A stretch of DNA of 16,206 bases. It comes from Rhodoferax sp. UBA5149. GTDB lineage: Bacteria > Pseudomonadota > Gammaproteobacteria > Burkholderiales > Burkholderiaceae_C. A model generated the notes under the pieces. The model was not told the origin of the DNA and did not search any database. It worked only from the letters and a program-made list of their open reading frames with translations. The DNA is taken from the NCBI RefSeq assembly GCF_002413825.1, contig NZ_DHXT01000115.1, positions 6,961-23,166 of the forward strand. Reading direction: 5' to 3'. The translations under genes were made by a program, and so were the position numbers. Shown here piece after piece: positions 1 through 5,499 of this stretch; the stretch's first letter is position 1; every line of letters begins with the position of its first letter.

Positions 1-387
1 TGGCGTGACGACCTGGCGCTGCCCCTGACGCGCGAGAGCCGCATTGTCGAAGCCGGCCACTTCATGCTGCAGCACGAGGTGAGCGGCCCGGTCAACGCCA
101 TCACGCATCTGGACGTGCTGGAGGTGCGTGGCATATGGGCCCGCTATGCCCTCAAACCCGTCACCGGCAAACGCCACCAGTTGCGCGTGCACATGGCCGC
201 CTTGGGCCTGCCCATCCTCGGCGATGGCCTCTACCCGACCCTCACGCCCGAGGGACAAATCGACTACGCGCACCCACTGCAACTGCTGGCCAGGTCGATT
301 GAGTTTGTGGACCCGCTGAGCGGCGAACCGAGGCGATTTGAAAGCCGGCGCGAATTACAGGGATTGGTGCAGGACGGCGGACGATAG
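1..387 (+). CDS. RluA-family pseudouridine synthase, C-terminal part (5' end outside window)
   Basis: This is the last 128 residues of an RNA pseudouridine synthase, which isomerises specific uridines in rRNA or tRNA. The frame is open from base 1 and stops with TAG at 385-387. The visible piece carries the family's C-terminal core motif TGKRHQLRVHMA followed by LPILGDGLYP, the substrate-binding segment of the RluA/RsuA fold. The catalytic-Asp motif (HRLD type) would lie upstream and is not visible. The tail (HPLQLLARSIEFVDPLSGE) matches the usual RluA ending, so the protein appears intact at its C terminus. Which uridine it modifies cannot be told from this fragment. It ends 98 bases before the next gene. 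Confidence 0.88.
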   Translation, partial: WRDDLALPLTRESRIVEAGHFMLQHEVSGPVNAITHLDVLEVRGIWARYALKPVTGKRHQLRVHMAALGLPILGDGLYPTLTPEGQIDYAHPLQLLARSIEFVDPLSGEPRRFESRRELQGLVQDGGR

Positions 388-415
388 AAGTCTTTTCGGC
401 CTCTGGTTATTGAAT

Positions 416-444
416 TTGCGGCTGGCAGCGAAGCCGGGTAGACT
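416..444 (+). promoter_or_regulatory. Possible sigma70-type promoter of the EEP-family gene
   Basis: TTGCGG at 416-421 and TAGACT at 439-444 are separated by exactly 17 bases and lie about 40 bases upstream of the ATG at 486. The match is moderate (3/6 and 4/6 to TTGACA and TATAAT). It is the best candidate I see in the 98-base gap. Confidence 0.35.
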
Positions 445-485
445 GCGCGCCATCAGCGTGTCCCACTGCCCGATCGGAGACTCTC

Positions 486-1598
486 ATGCGCCTGGCCACC
501 TTCAACGTCGAAAACATGTTCGATCGCGCCAAAGCCCTGAACGGCAAAGACTGGGCCGAAGGCAAACCGGCACTGGAAGCTCAAAAAGAGCTTAACGTGC
601 TATTCGAAAAGCCCGGCTACAGCGCCGCCGACAAGAAGCGCATGCTCAAGCTCATGACCGAAAACGGTCTTCTCAAAAGCGACGACAGCCCCATGCTCAT
701 GGTGCGCGTGATCCGGGGCCAGCTGATCAAGCGCCCCAGGGTAGGCGACGCTGAAATCGTCGCCACCGGGCGCAAAAGCTGGATCGGCTGGGTGGAACTC
801 AAGACCGAACCGGTCAACGAAGTGGCCACTCTGAACACGGCCCGTGTGCTGTGTGCCGTGGGTGCGGACATCCAGGCGGTGATCGAGGCCGAAGACCGCA
901 CCACCTTGCGCCTGTTCAATGAGCAGGTGCTGACCCAGGTAGGCGGCAAGCCCTTCGATCATGTGATGCTGGTGGATGGCAACGACGATCGAGGGATCGA
1001 TGTGGGCTTGCTGAGCCAGGCCAAGTACCCGATCGTGTCGATCCGCTCCCATGTGGATGACGTCGACGCCAAGGGGCAGATTTTCAGCCGGGACTGCGCC
1101 GAATATGAGATCGGCCTTCCCAACGGACGGCGCCTCTGGATCTTGCTCAATCACTTGAAGAGCAAGGGCTATGGCACTCAGGCGGCCAACGACGCCAAGC
1201 GCAAACGCCAGGCCCAGCGCGTGCGCGAACTCTATGACGCGCACCTTCAGGCCGGCGACAACCTCCTTGCGGTGATCGGGGATATGAACGAGAGCCCAGG
1301 CAATGCGCCCATGGACCCCTTGTTGCGGCAGGGCTCGACGCTCAAGGACATTTCCAGTCACACCAACTATGTCAGTGGTGGCAAGACCGGCACACACGGC
1401 AGCTGCGGGCCATCGGCCAAGCTGGACTACATTCTGTTGTCGCCGGACCTGTATGCCAAGGTCAAGGCGGCCGGGATCGAGCGCAAAGGCATGTGGGGCG
1501 GTGTCAACGGCACCTTGTGGCCCCACTTTGCAGAGCTGACCAGTGCCGACGAGGCCGCGTCGGACCATGCGGCGCTTTGGGCAGATTTGGATATTTGA
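486..1598 (+). CDS. Endonuclease/exonuclease/phosphatase (EEP) family protein
   Basis: A 370-residue predicted metal-dependent phosphodiesterase or phosphatase of the EEP fold (the DNase I/exonuclease III superfamily). The catalytic motifs occur in order: FNVENMF at residues 6-12 (N7 and E9, metal binding), VIEAED near 132-137, RGIDVGLLS at 169-177, LLNHLKSKG near 220-228 (catalytic-type His223), GDMNESP at 265-271 (D266, N268), KLDYILLSP at 312-320, and SDHAALWADL at 359-368 (D360-H361). No signal peptide is apparent, so it is probably cytoplasmic. The substrate is unknown; the superfamily covers DNA, RNA, lipid and inositol phosphates. The insertion at residues 25-110 is longer than in minimal EEP enzymes. 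The start is supported by GGAGA five bases before the ATG. It seems to be a single-gene unit. Confidence 0.85.
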   Translation: MRLATFNVENMFDRAKALNGKDWAEGKPALEAQKELNVLFEKPGYSAADKKRMLKLMTENGLLKSDDSPMLMVRVIRGQLIKRPRVGDAEIVATGRKSWIGWVELKTEPVNEVATLNTARVLCAVGADIQAVIEAEDRTTLRLFNEQVLTQVGGKPFDHVMLVDGNDDRGIDVGLLSQAKYPIVSIRSHVDDVDAKGQIFSRDCAEYEIGLPNGRRLWILLNHLKSKGYGTQAANDAKRKRQAQRVRELYDAHLQAGDNLLAVIGDMNESPGNAPMDPLLRQGSTLKDISSHTNYVSGGKTGTHGSCGPSAKLDYILLSPDLYAKVKAAGIERKGMWGGVNGTLWPHFAELTSADEAASDHAALWADLDI

Positions 1599-1759
1599 AA
1601 GCGTTCGCCAGCTATCCACCGCGTAGCGCTTTGGTGGCCTATTCCGAGCCGGGATCGCAGGCAACCGCCAACCATCCGGATCGCGGCGCCCGCTTTATCA
1701 GCGTCGACAGCAGCGTCGCCACGTGCACCAGCAACAGGCGCATCAGGATAAATTACTGA
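1599..1759. other. Intergenic stretch before the DUF2249 promoter, no gene seen
   Basis: No convincing coding region is present. CCACC (1616-1620) can pair with GGTGG (1633-1637) around a GCG/CGC inner stem just after the EEP stop codon. This could be a weak transcript-end hairpin, but no T-run follows. A 34-codon minus-strand frame starting with ATG near 1745 has no recognisable product. Confidence 0.4.
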
Positions 1760-1804
1760 TTCGAAATTATAAGATTCACATACAATACATCTTATAACTT
1801 CGAA
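1760..1804. repeat. 45-bp imperfect inverted repeat enclosing an NsrR-like operator
   Basis: The left arm 1760-1781 and right arm 1783-1804 pair around A1782. The outer 16 bases of each arm match at 15 positions (TTCGAA, one mismatch, then TTATAAGAT), and 16 of all 22 arm positions match. The inner 23 bases are the operator-like element at 1771-1793. The element ends 11 bases before the DUF2249 start codon and is AT-rich against a GC-rich background. It could be a double operator, an extended binding surface, or a hairpin in the 5' end of the mRNA. Confidence 0.8.
1771..1793 (+). promoter_or_regulatory. NsrR-like operator upstream of the DUF2249 gene
   Basis: The half-sites are AAGATTCACAT (1771-1781) and CAATACATCTT (1783-1793), giving an AAGAT-N13-ATCTT palindrome. 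The right half read in reverse, AAGATGTATTG, closely resembles the published NsrR half-site AAGATGYATTT. TACAAT at 1781-1786 could act as a -10 inside the operator, so a bound repressor would block RNA polymerase. No good -35 sits at the standard distance, so the exact promoter is uncertain. The regulator would be the NsrR-like protein at 13808. Confidence 0.65.
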
Positions 1805-1815
1805 AGGCTATTTTT

Positions 1816-2076
1816 ATGAGTTCCTGCGCCACCGGCCACGTCACCCCTGAAGCCCTTTATCCGTTTGATGCGCGCGGCGTTGCCAAGCGTTTCCGCCATG
1901 CCGCCATTTTTGGTGCGCTCGATTCGCTGCAGCCCGGTGAGACCATGCGTTTCTGCAACGACCACGACCCGATTCCCCTGCTGCACCAACTCACCGCCCG
2001 CTATGGCAACGACGTGTCGATTCAATACGTGCAGCGCGAACCCGGCGCCATCGTCATCGACTTCGCCCGCCTCTGA
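1816..2076 (+). CDS. DUF2249 domain protein
   Basis: An 86-residue cytoplasmic protein with the DUF2249 pattern (a small TusA-like fold): FDARGVAKRFRHAAIF, ALDSLQPGETMRF, then CNDHDPIPLLHQL at about residues 47-59, and a beta-strand ending GAIVIDFARL. The NDHDP segment is the family hallmark. DUF2249 genes commonly accompany nitric oxide reductase, hemerythrin and denitrification genes and are predicted members of NO regulons, but the biochemical role is not established. AAAGG lies eight bases before the ATG. The gene is monocistronic, converging with the SirB2-like gene three bases beyond its stop. It sits directly behind an NsrR-like operator, which supports an NO-response role. The N terminus contains Cys4; its role is unknown. 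Confidence 0.8.
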   Translation: MSSCATGHVTPEALYPFDARGVAKRFRHAAIFGALDSLQPGETMRFCNDHDPIPLLHQLTARYGNDVSIQYVQREPGAIVIDFARL

Positions 2077-2079
2077 TCG

Positions 2080-2463
2080 CTACAGCAAACCCCAGCTCGA
2101 CGAATGCGTGAGCGCCACGCCCACGATGTAGCCGACGCTGAGCAGCGCCGCCACGAAGAACGGCAGTCGCTGCGACTGGGGCGTGTTCTTGCCCAAGGCC
2201 CGCATGCCCAGCAGGATGTAGGCCAGCAGCGCCAGCACTTTGGCCGTCAGCCAGCCGTTCACGAACGGGTATTGCCCGATGCGCCAGGCCAGCCACAGCG
2301 CGGAGCCCAGCAGCACCGTGTCCACGATGTGCGGCGCCACGCGCAGCACACGCCACTGACGCCAGGGCCGCGAGCTGAGCGCCAGCGACCCGCGAAAAAT
2401 AAACAGACTGACACTGATCAGCACGCAAGTCACGTGCAGGTACTTGACCAAGAAATATTCCAA
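2080..2463 (-). CDS. SirB2-family integral membrane protein
   Basis: A 127-residue protein with about four hydrophobic membrane segments (roughly residues 4-28, 42-62, 70-90 and 101-122). It begins with the family's YFLVKYLHVTCVLISVSLF segment and contains RVAPHIVDTVLLGSALWLAW and WLTAKVLALLAYILLG, matching SirB2-type invasion-gene-expression-up-regulator proteins. The family's molecular function is not known, and the name comes from Salmonella. The start is TTG at 2461-2463, chosen because GGAG in the reverse strand sits seven bases upstream, in AAAGGAGAAGACGG. It converges with the DUF2249 gene and lies 79 bases downstream of the P450 stop, so it could be co-transcribed with that gene. Confidence 0.72.
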   Translation of the reverse strand: MEYFLVKYLHVTCVLISVSLFIFRGSLALSSRPWRQWRVLRVAPHIVDTVLLGSALWLAWRIGQYPFVNGWLTAKVLALLAYILLGMRALGKNTPQSQRLPFFVAALLSVGYIVGVALTHSSSWGLL

Positions 2464-2542
2464 CCGTCTTCTCCTTTAGGGCCAAGGCCAACGACCACTG
2501 CAAGCCCGACTCAAACAACTCACCTGCGCCTCACAGGCAGCG

Positions 2543-3697
2543 CTAGTTAATCCGCAGGAACAACGTGGAAAAACCACTGGCGGGGTACATTGCACCGGTC
2601 GGTGGTCTGTCCGGCAGCGGTTCGATCCGCGTCGTGCGCGCGAGCAATTCCTCCATCGCCACACGCAACTCCATGCGGGCCAGGGGAGCGCCCGGGCAAA
2701 CGTGGATTCCAGTGCCATATAGCAGATTCTCGGCCGGATGACGGTCTATCCGAAACGCCTCCGGATCCTCGAAAACGCGACCATCCCGGTTGGCAGAGAT
2801 CCAGTTCAGCGATATCCGTTCGTCGGCGTCGATCTTCCGACCCCCGATTTCCACCGGACGGGTCGTGATGCGCCGGTTGGCCACCAGCGGTCCGTGAATC
2901 CGGAGAATCTCTTCGATGGCATCGGGCAGTAGTGATGGCTGCATGCGCAGCCGCTGTTGCAGATCGGCGTGTTCACAGAGGTAGTGGGCCAGTATCCCGA
3001 CTGCCGCCGAAATCGTACCGACCTCACCGACAGTCCAGTTGCGCAAGATGCTGACGATTTCTTCGTCCCGCAACGGTCGATCCCCTACCCGCTCCCGCAA
3101 CAAGCTGGCGGTGATGTCGTCGATGACCTGCGCGCCGGCCGAACGCCGAACACGCAGCAACTCGCCAACGTAGCCCTCGAACTCATGGGCAACGTTTGCC
3201 ATGGCCGCACGGTCTTGAGCAAGCGTCGCCCCGTGATTCCTCTGCATCCACAGATGCAGCGGTTCGTGCATATCCGCCGGCCAACCGAGAAAAGCACACT
3301 GAACCCGCACAGCGTACTCATGGGCGAACTCGGTGATGAGTTCTACCTCGACACGCTTCAGCAACGATTGGACAAGGTCCCCGGCAATCCTGCGACATTG
3401 CGGACGGAATGCATCCATGCGGTCCGGCCGAAAATAGGGCTCGATGACGCGGCGGTACGCGGTGTGCTCGGGCGGGTCCATTCCGTTCGGAACGGAGAGG
3501 TGTCTGGATACGACGCTGCTGAAGGTGCCGGGGTCGTTCAGAACGCGGACGATATCCTCGTGCCGAAACAAGGACCACCCCAGAAGGTCGCTGTGCGCGA
3601 CCGGACACCGCTCGCGCATCTCATCGTAGGCTGCGCGCTGGTCGCGCAGGACAGCATCGGATGTCGGGTTCCAATCCTGCTCAAGCATATCGTTCAT
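2543..3697 (-). CDS. Cytochrome P450
   Basis: A 384-residue soluble bacterial class I-type P450, a haem monooxygenase normally fed electrons by a ferredoxin and its reductase, neither of which is nearby. The K-helix motif is EILR (E263, R266), and the haem loop is YGTGIHVCPG at 327-336 with the thiolate ligand C334. The C-helix-like MDPPEHTAYRR lies at 73-83. The I-helix reads VGEVGTIS: the oxygen-activating Thr is present (T228), but the preceding acidic position of the usual [AG]-G-x-[DE]-T is Gly (G227), with Glu two residues earlier (E225). ATG at 3697 is chosen over the upstream TTG at 3703 because AAGGA lies six bases before the ATG. The substrate is unknown. It is divergent from the DUF488 gene. 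Confidence 0.9.
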   Translation of the reverse strand: MNDMLEQDWNPTSDAVLRDQRAAYDEMRERCPVAHSDLLGWSLFRHEDIVRVLNDPGTFSSVVSRHLSVPNGMDPPEHTAYRRVIEPYFRPDRMDAFRPQCRRIAGDLVQSLLKRVEVELITEFAHEYAVRVQCAFLGWPADMHEPLHLWMQRNHGATLAQDRAAMANVAHEFEGYVGELLRVRRSAGAQVIDDITASLLRERVGDRPLRDEEIVSILRNWTVGEVGTISAAVGILAHYLCEHADLQQRLRMQPSLLPDAIEEILRIHGPLVANRRITTRPVEIGGRKIDADERISLNWISANRDGRVFEDPEAFRIDRHPAENLLYGTGIHVCPGAPLARMELRVAMEELLARTTRIEPLPDRPPTGAMYPASGFSTLFLRIN

Positions 3698-3882
3698 GTT
3701 CAATCCTTCCTGGCCGTTTCAAAGCGCAGTGTAAACAAGGTGAAGTGCAGATATCTTCGTAAGGTTGCTATCAGCCAAGCCAGTACCGCTGCCAGAGCCG
3801 CCGGTGTTGAGCCAGTGCAAGGTGCGTTAGCGCACAGACGCACGCTCCAATTGGCGCGTATCTTTCCCGCGGGAGCTGAGTT
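3698..3882. other. Divergent intergenic region between P450 and DUF488 genes
   Basis: This region must hold the promoters for both flanking genes. I see no clear palindromic operator of the NsrR type and no strong paired -35/-10 boxes. GGAG seven bases before 3883 is the ribosome-binding site for the DUF488 gene. Confidence 0.4.
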
Positions 3883-4470
3883 ATGCGTCCTTTCTGTATG
3901 AGTAGCAACACCGGGGCGGACGAGCCGCTTATCTGCACGATCGGTCATTCCAATCGACTGCTAGACACGTTCCTTGATCTGCTTCAAAGCAATGAAATTG
4001 TCCGAGTCCTTGATGTGAGGACAGTACCGCGGTCGCGCCAAAATCCCCAGTTCAATCAAGACGCGCTCCCCGCGTCATTGGACGCTGTGCAGATTTCCTA
4101 TACGCATCTTCCGGGTCTCGGAGGCTTGCGCCATGCGCGAGCCGATTCTCCAAACTCCGGCTGGCACAATCTTTCGTTTCGGGGCTATGCGGATTACATG
4201 CAGTCCACGGAGTTTGCCGACAACGTTCAATCGGTCGCGAACCTGGCGCGCACTACGCGTTGTGTCTTGATGTGCGCCGAAGCAGTTCCTTGGCGCTGCC
4301 ATCGCTCGTTGATTGGCGACGCGCTGCTGGTCCGAGGTATTCACGTCGAGGACATCATTGGACCGAAGGGACGCAAACCCCATGTTCTAACCGCATTCGC
4401 TCACGTTGATGGGACGCAAGTCACCTATCCGCCGCCATGCCTGGCGGACATGAGCAGCGCAAGCGCATAA
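3883..4470 (+). CDS. DUF488 family protein
   Basis: A 195-residue protein with the DUF488 signature: TIGHSNR at 19-25, DVRTVPRSRQNPQFN at 44-58, LPGLGGLR at 76-83, SFRGYADYM at 98-106 and the Cys/His motif CAEAVPWRCHR at 131-141. The conserved Cys131, Cys139, His140 and Arg residues suggest a catalytic or metal-binding centre, but no reaction is established for the family. It has no signal peptide or membrane segment. The first ATG is used because GGAG precedes it by seven bases; a second in-frame ATG at 3898 is a possible alternative. It starts a three-gene same-strand run with the TUDOR-type and UDG genes, with gaps of 25 and 43 bases, so an operon is likely. DUF488 proteins are frequent in mobile or stress-related gene neighbourhoods. 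Confidence 0.85.
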   Translation: MRPFCMSSNTGADEPLICTIGHSNRLLDTFLDLLQSNEIVRVLDVRTVPRSRQNPQFNQDALPASLDAVQISYTHLPGLGGLRHARADSPNSGWHNLSFRGYADYMQSTEFADNVQSVANLARTTRCVLMCAEAVPWRCHRSLIGDALLVRGIHVEDIIGPKGRKPHVLTAFAHVDGTQVTYPPPCLADMSSASA

Positions 4471-4495
4471 AGTTAACCATCCTGGGAAATATGCC

Positions 4496-4711
4496 ATGGC
4501 ACACAAATTCAAAGTCGGCGATCATGTGATCTGGAACTCGGAGGCGGGGCACGTCAGCGGAAAGATTATCAAGGTGCACACAAAAGACGTTGCTTACAAG
4601 GGCTATACGCATCATGCGAGCGAAGGTGAGCCGCAATACGAAATTCAAAGTGACAAAAGCGACCACATTGCGATGCACAAAGGGTCCGCGCTGAAAAAAA
4701 CAGGCAACTGA
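4496..4711 (+). CDS. Small TUDOR-type (DUF2945 / HVA1) protein
   Basis: A 71-residue basic protein starting KFKVGDHVIWNSEAGHVSGK, followed by YEIQSDKSDHIAMHKGSALKK. This matches the DUF2945 family, described as a hypervirulence-associated TUDOR domain: a small SH3-like barrel covering almost the whole chain. The partner or ligand is unknown. Its coding sequence is strikingly AT-richer than the suf genes: in lines 4561-4680 I count 54 G+C in 120 bases. GGGA about ten bases upstream may serve as the ribosome-binding site, and the ATG sits in CCATGG. It lies between the DUF488 and UDG genes and is probably co-transcribed with both. Confidence 0.78.
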   Translation: MAHKFKVGDHVIWNSEAGHVSGKIIKVHTKDVAYKGYTHHASEGEPQYEIQSDKSDHIAMHKGSALKKTGN

Positions 4712-4754
4712 GGTGCTGCTTGCAACATCACCGCATCGTGATCAGGAAGATAGT

Positions 4755-5387
4755 GTGACGATAACGGAATACCCCACGCTTGAAGGGTTGCTGGTGGCCG
4801 TGCGCAAATGCCGGTCTTGCGAGGCACATTTGCCGCTTGGGCCGCGTCCGGTGCTGCAAGTCGGCGAAGCGGCCCGCGTCCTCATTGTTGGTCAAGCGCC
4901 CGGCGTGCGAGTGCATGCGTCAGGGACGCCATGGTCTGATCCGAGCGGCGAGCGTCTGCGCAAGTGGATGGGCGTGGACACGACAAGGTTTTATGACGCA
5001 TCGCAGTTTGCGATCATTCCGATGGGATATTGTTATCCGGGACGAGGCAAGAGCGGCGACTTGCCACCGCGCCGGGAATGCGCAACGTTGTGGCTCGATC
5101 ATTTGCTGGCCAAGCTGCCGCGAATTGAATTGACTCTGCTGATCGGACTGCATGCGCAGCGACACTTTCTGGGCAACCGTCGCAAGCGGTCATTGACAGA
5201 CACGGTCAAGGCGTGGCGCGAGTTTGCGCCTGACTATCTGCCGTTGCCGCACCCTTCGGCGCGCAACACGCCATGGTTCCAGCGCAATCCCTGGTTTGAA
5301 CATGAACTCCTGCCCGGGCTGCGCGATCAGATCAACTCGCTTCAAGCGCCGGACTCAAACGGCCAAGTGTCGAGCAAAAACCCATGA
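4755..5387 (+). CDS. Uracil-DNA glycosylase family protein with probable [4Fe-4S] cluster
   Basis: A 210-residue member of the uracil-DNA glycosylase superfamily, predicted to excise uracil (or a related damaged base) from DNA and start base excision repair. The active-site motif 1 is IVGQAPG at 44-50, with Gln where family 4 enzymes usually have Glu. Motif 2 is LPHPSARN at 164-171. Four cysteines in the pattern C19-x2-C22 and C93-x15-C109 match the [4Fe-4S]-ligand arrangement of family 4/5 UDGs. The GTG at 4755 is chosen because AGGAAG lies five bases before it; a frame-compatible GTG at 4713 would add 14 unconserved residues. It is the last gene of the DUF488-TUDOR-UDG run, 112 bases before sufB. 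The exact UDG family and base specificity are uncertain. Confidence 0.8.
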   Translation: MTITEYPTLEGLLVAVRKCRSCEAHLPLGPRPVLQVGEAARVLIVGQAPGVRVHASGTPWSDPSGERLRKWMGVDTTRFYDASQFAIIPMGYCYPGRGKSGDLPPRRECATLWLDHLLAKLPRIELTLLIGLHAQRHFLGNRRKRSLTDTVKAWREFAPDYLPLPHPSARNTPWFQRNPWFEHELLPGLRDQINSLQAPDSNGQVSSKNP

Positions 5388-5414
5388 GTCCGTCGCGGAC
5401 AAAAACACATTGCC

Positions 5415-5443
5415 TTGAATTCACGCTTAAAGATGCATACAAT
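5415..5443 (+). promoter_or_regulatory. sigma70-type promoter of the suf operon
   Basis: The -35 TTGAAT (5415-5420) and -10 TACAAT (5438-5443, 5/6 to consensus) have an ideal 17-base spacer. Transcription would begin near 5450, leaving a leader of about 50 bases before sufB. GCGCC (5474-5478) can pair with GGCGC (5492-5496), placing the AAAGG ribosome-binding site at the foot of a short hairpin; this is weak. The -10 lies inside the operator-like palindrome at 5430-5452. Confidence 0.6.
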
Positions 5444-5452
5444 ATGAATCTA
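5430..5452 (+). promoter_or_regulatory. NsrR-like operator over the suf promoter -10
   Basis: The half-sites are AAGATGCATAC (5430-5440) and ATATGAATCTA (5442-5452), so the element has the same 5-13-5 layout as the sites at 1771 and 13732. Reverse-complementing the right half gives TAGATTCATAT, identical to the left at 8 of 11 positions. The left half AAGATGCAT is a textbook NsrR half-site. It does not resemble the IscR type 1 site or a Fur box. Because it covers the -10 hexamer it would act as a repressor site. Confidence 0.6.
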
Positions 5453-5499
5453 TTAAGACGCGAACTTTAAACCGCGCCGCAATTTCATAAAGGCGCAGC

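Noticed and set aside
600..1664. 354-codon minus-strand open frame opposite the EEP gene
   Set aside because: The plus-strand frame has all EEP catalytic motifs in order; the antisense product has none.
1640..1750. Small minus-strand frame starting MRLLLVHVATLLSTLIKR
   Set aside because: Only about 34 codons, no clear ribosome-binding site, no homologue recognised.
2957..3901. 314-codon plus-strand open frame opposite the P450
   Set aside because: Antisense to the P450 with its ExxR and haem motifs; it also runs into the DUF488 start region and has no homology I recognise.
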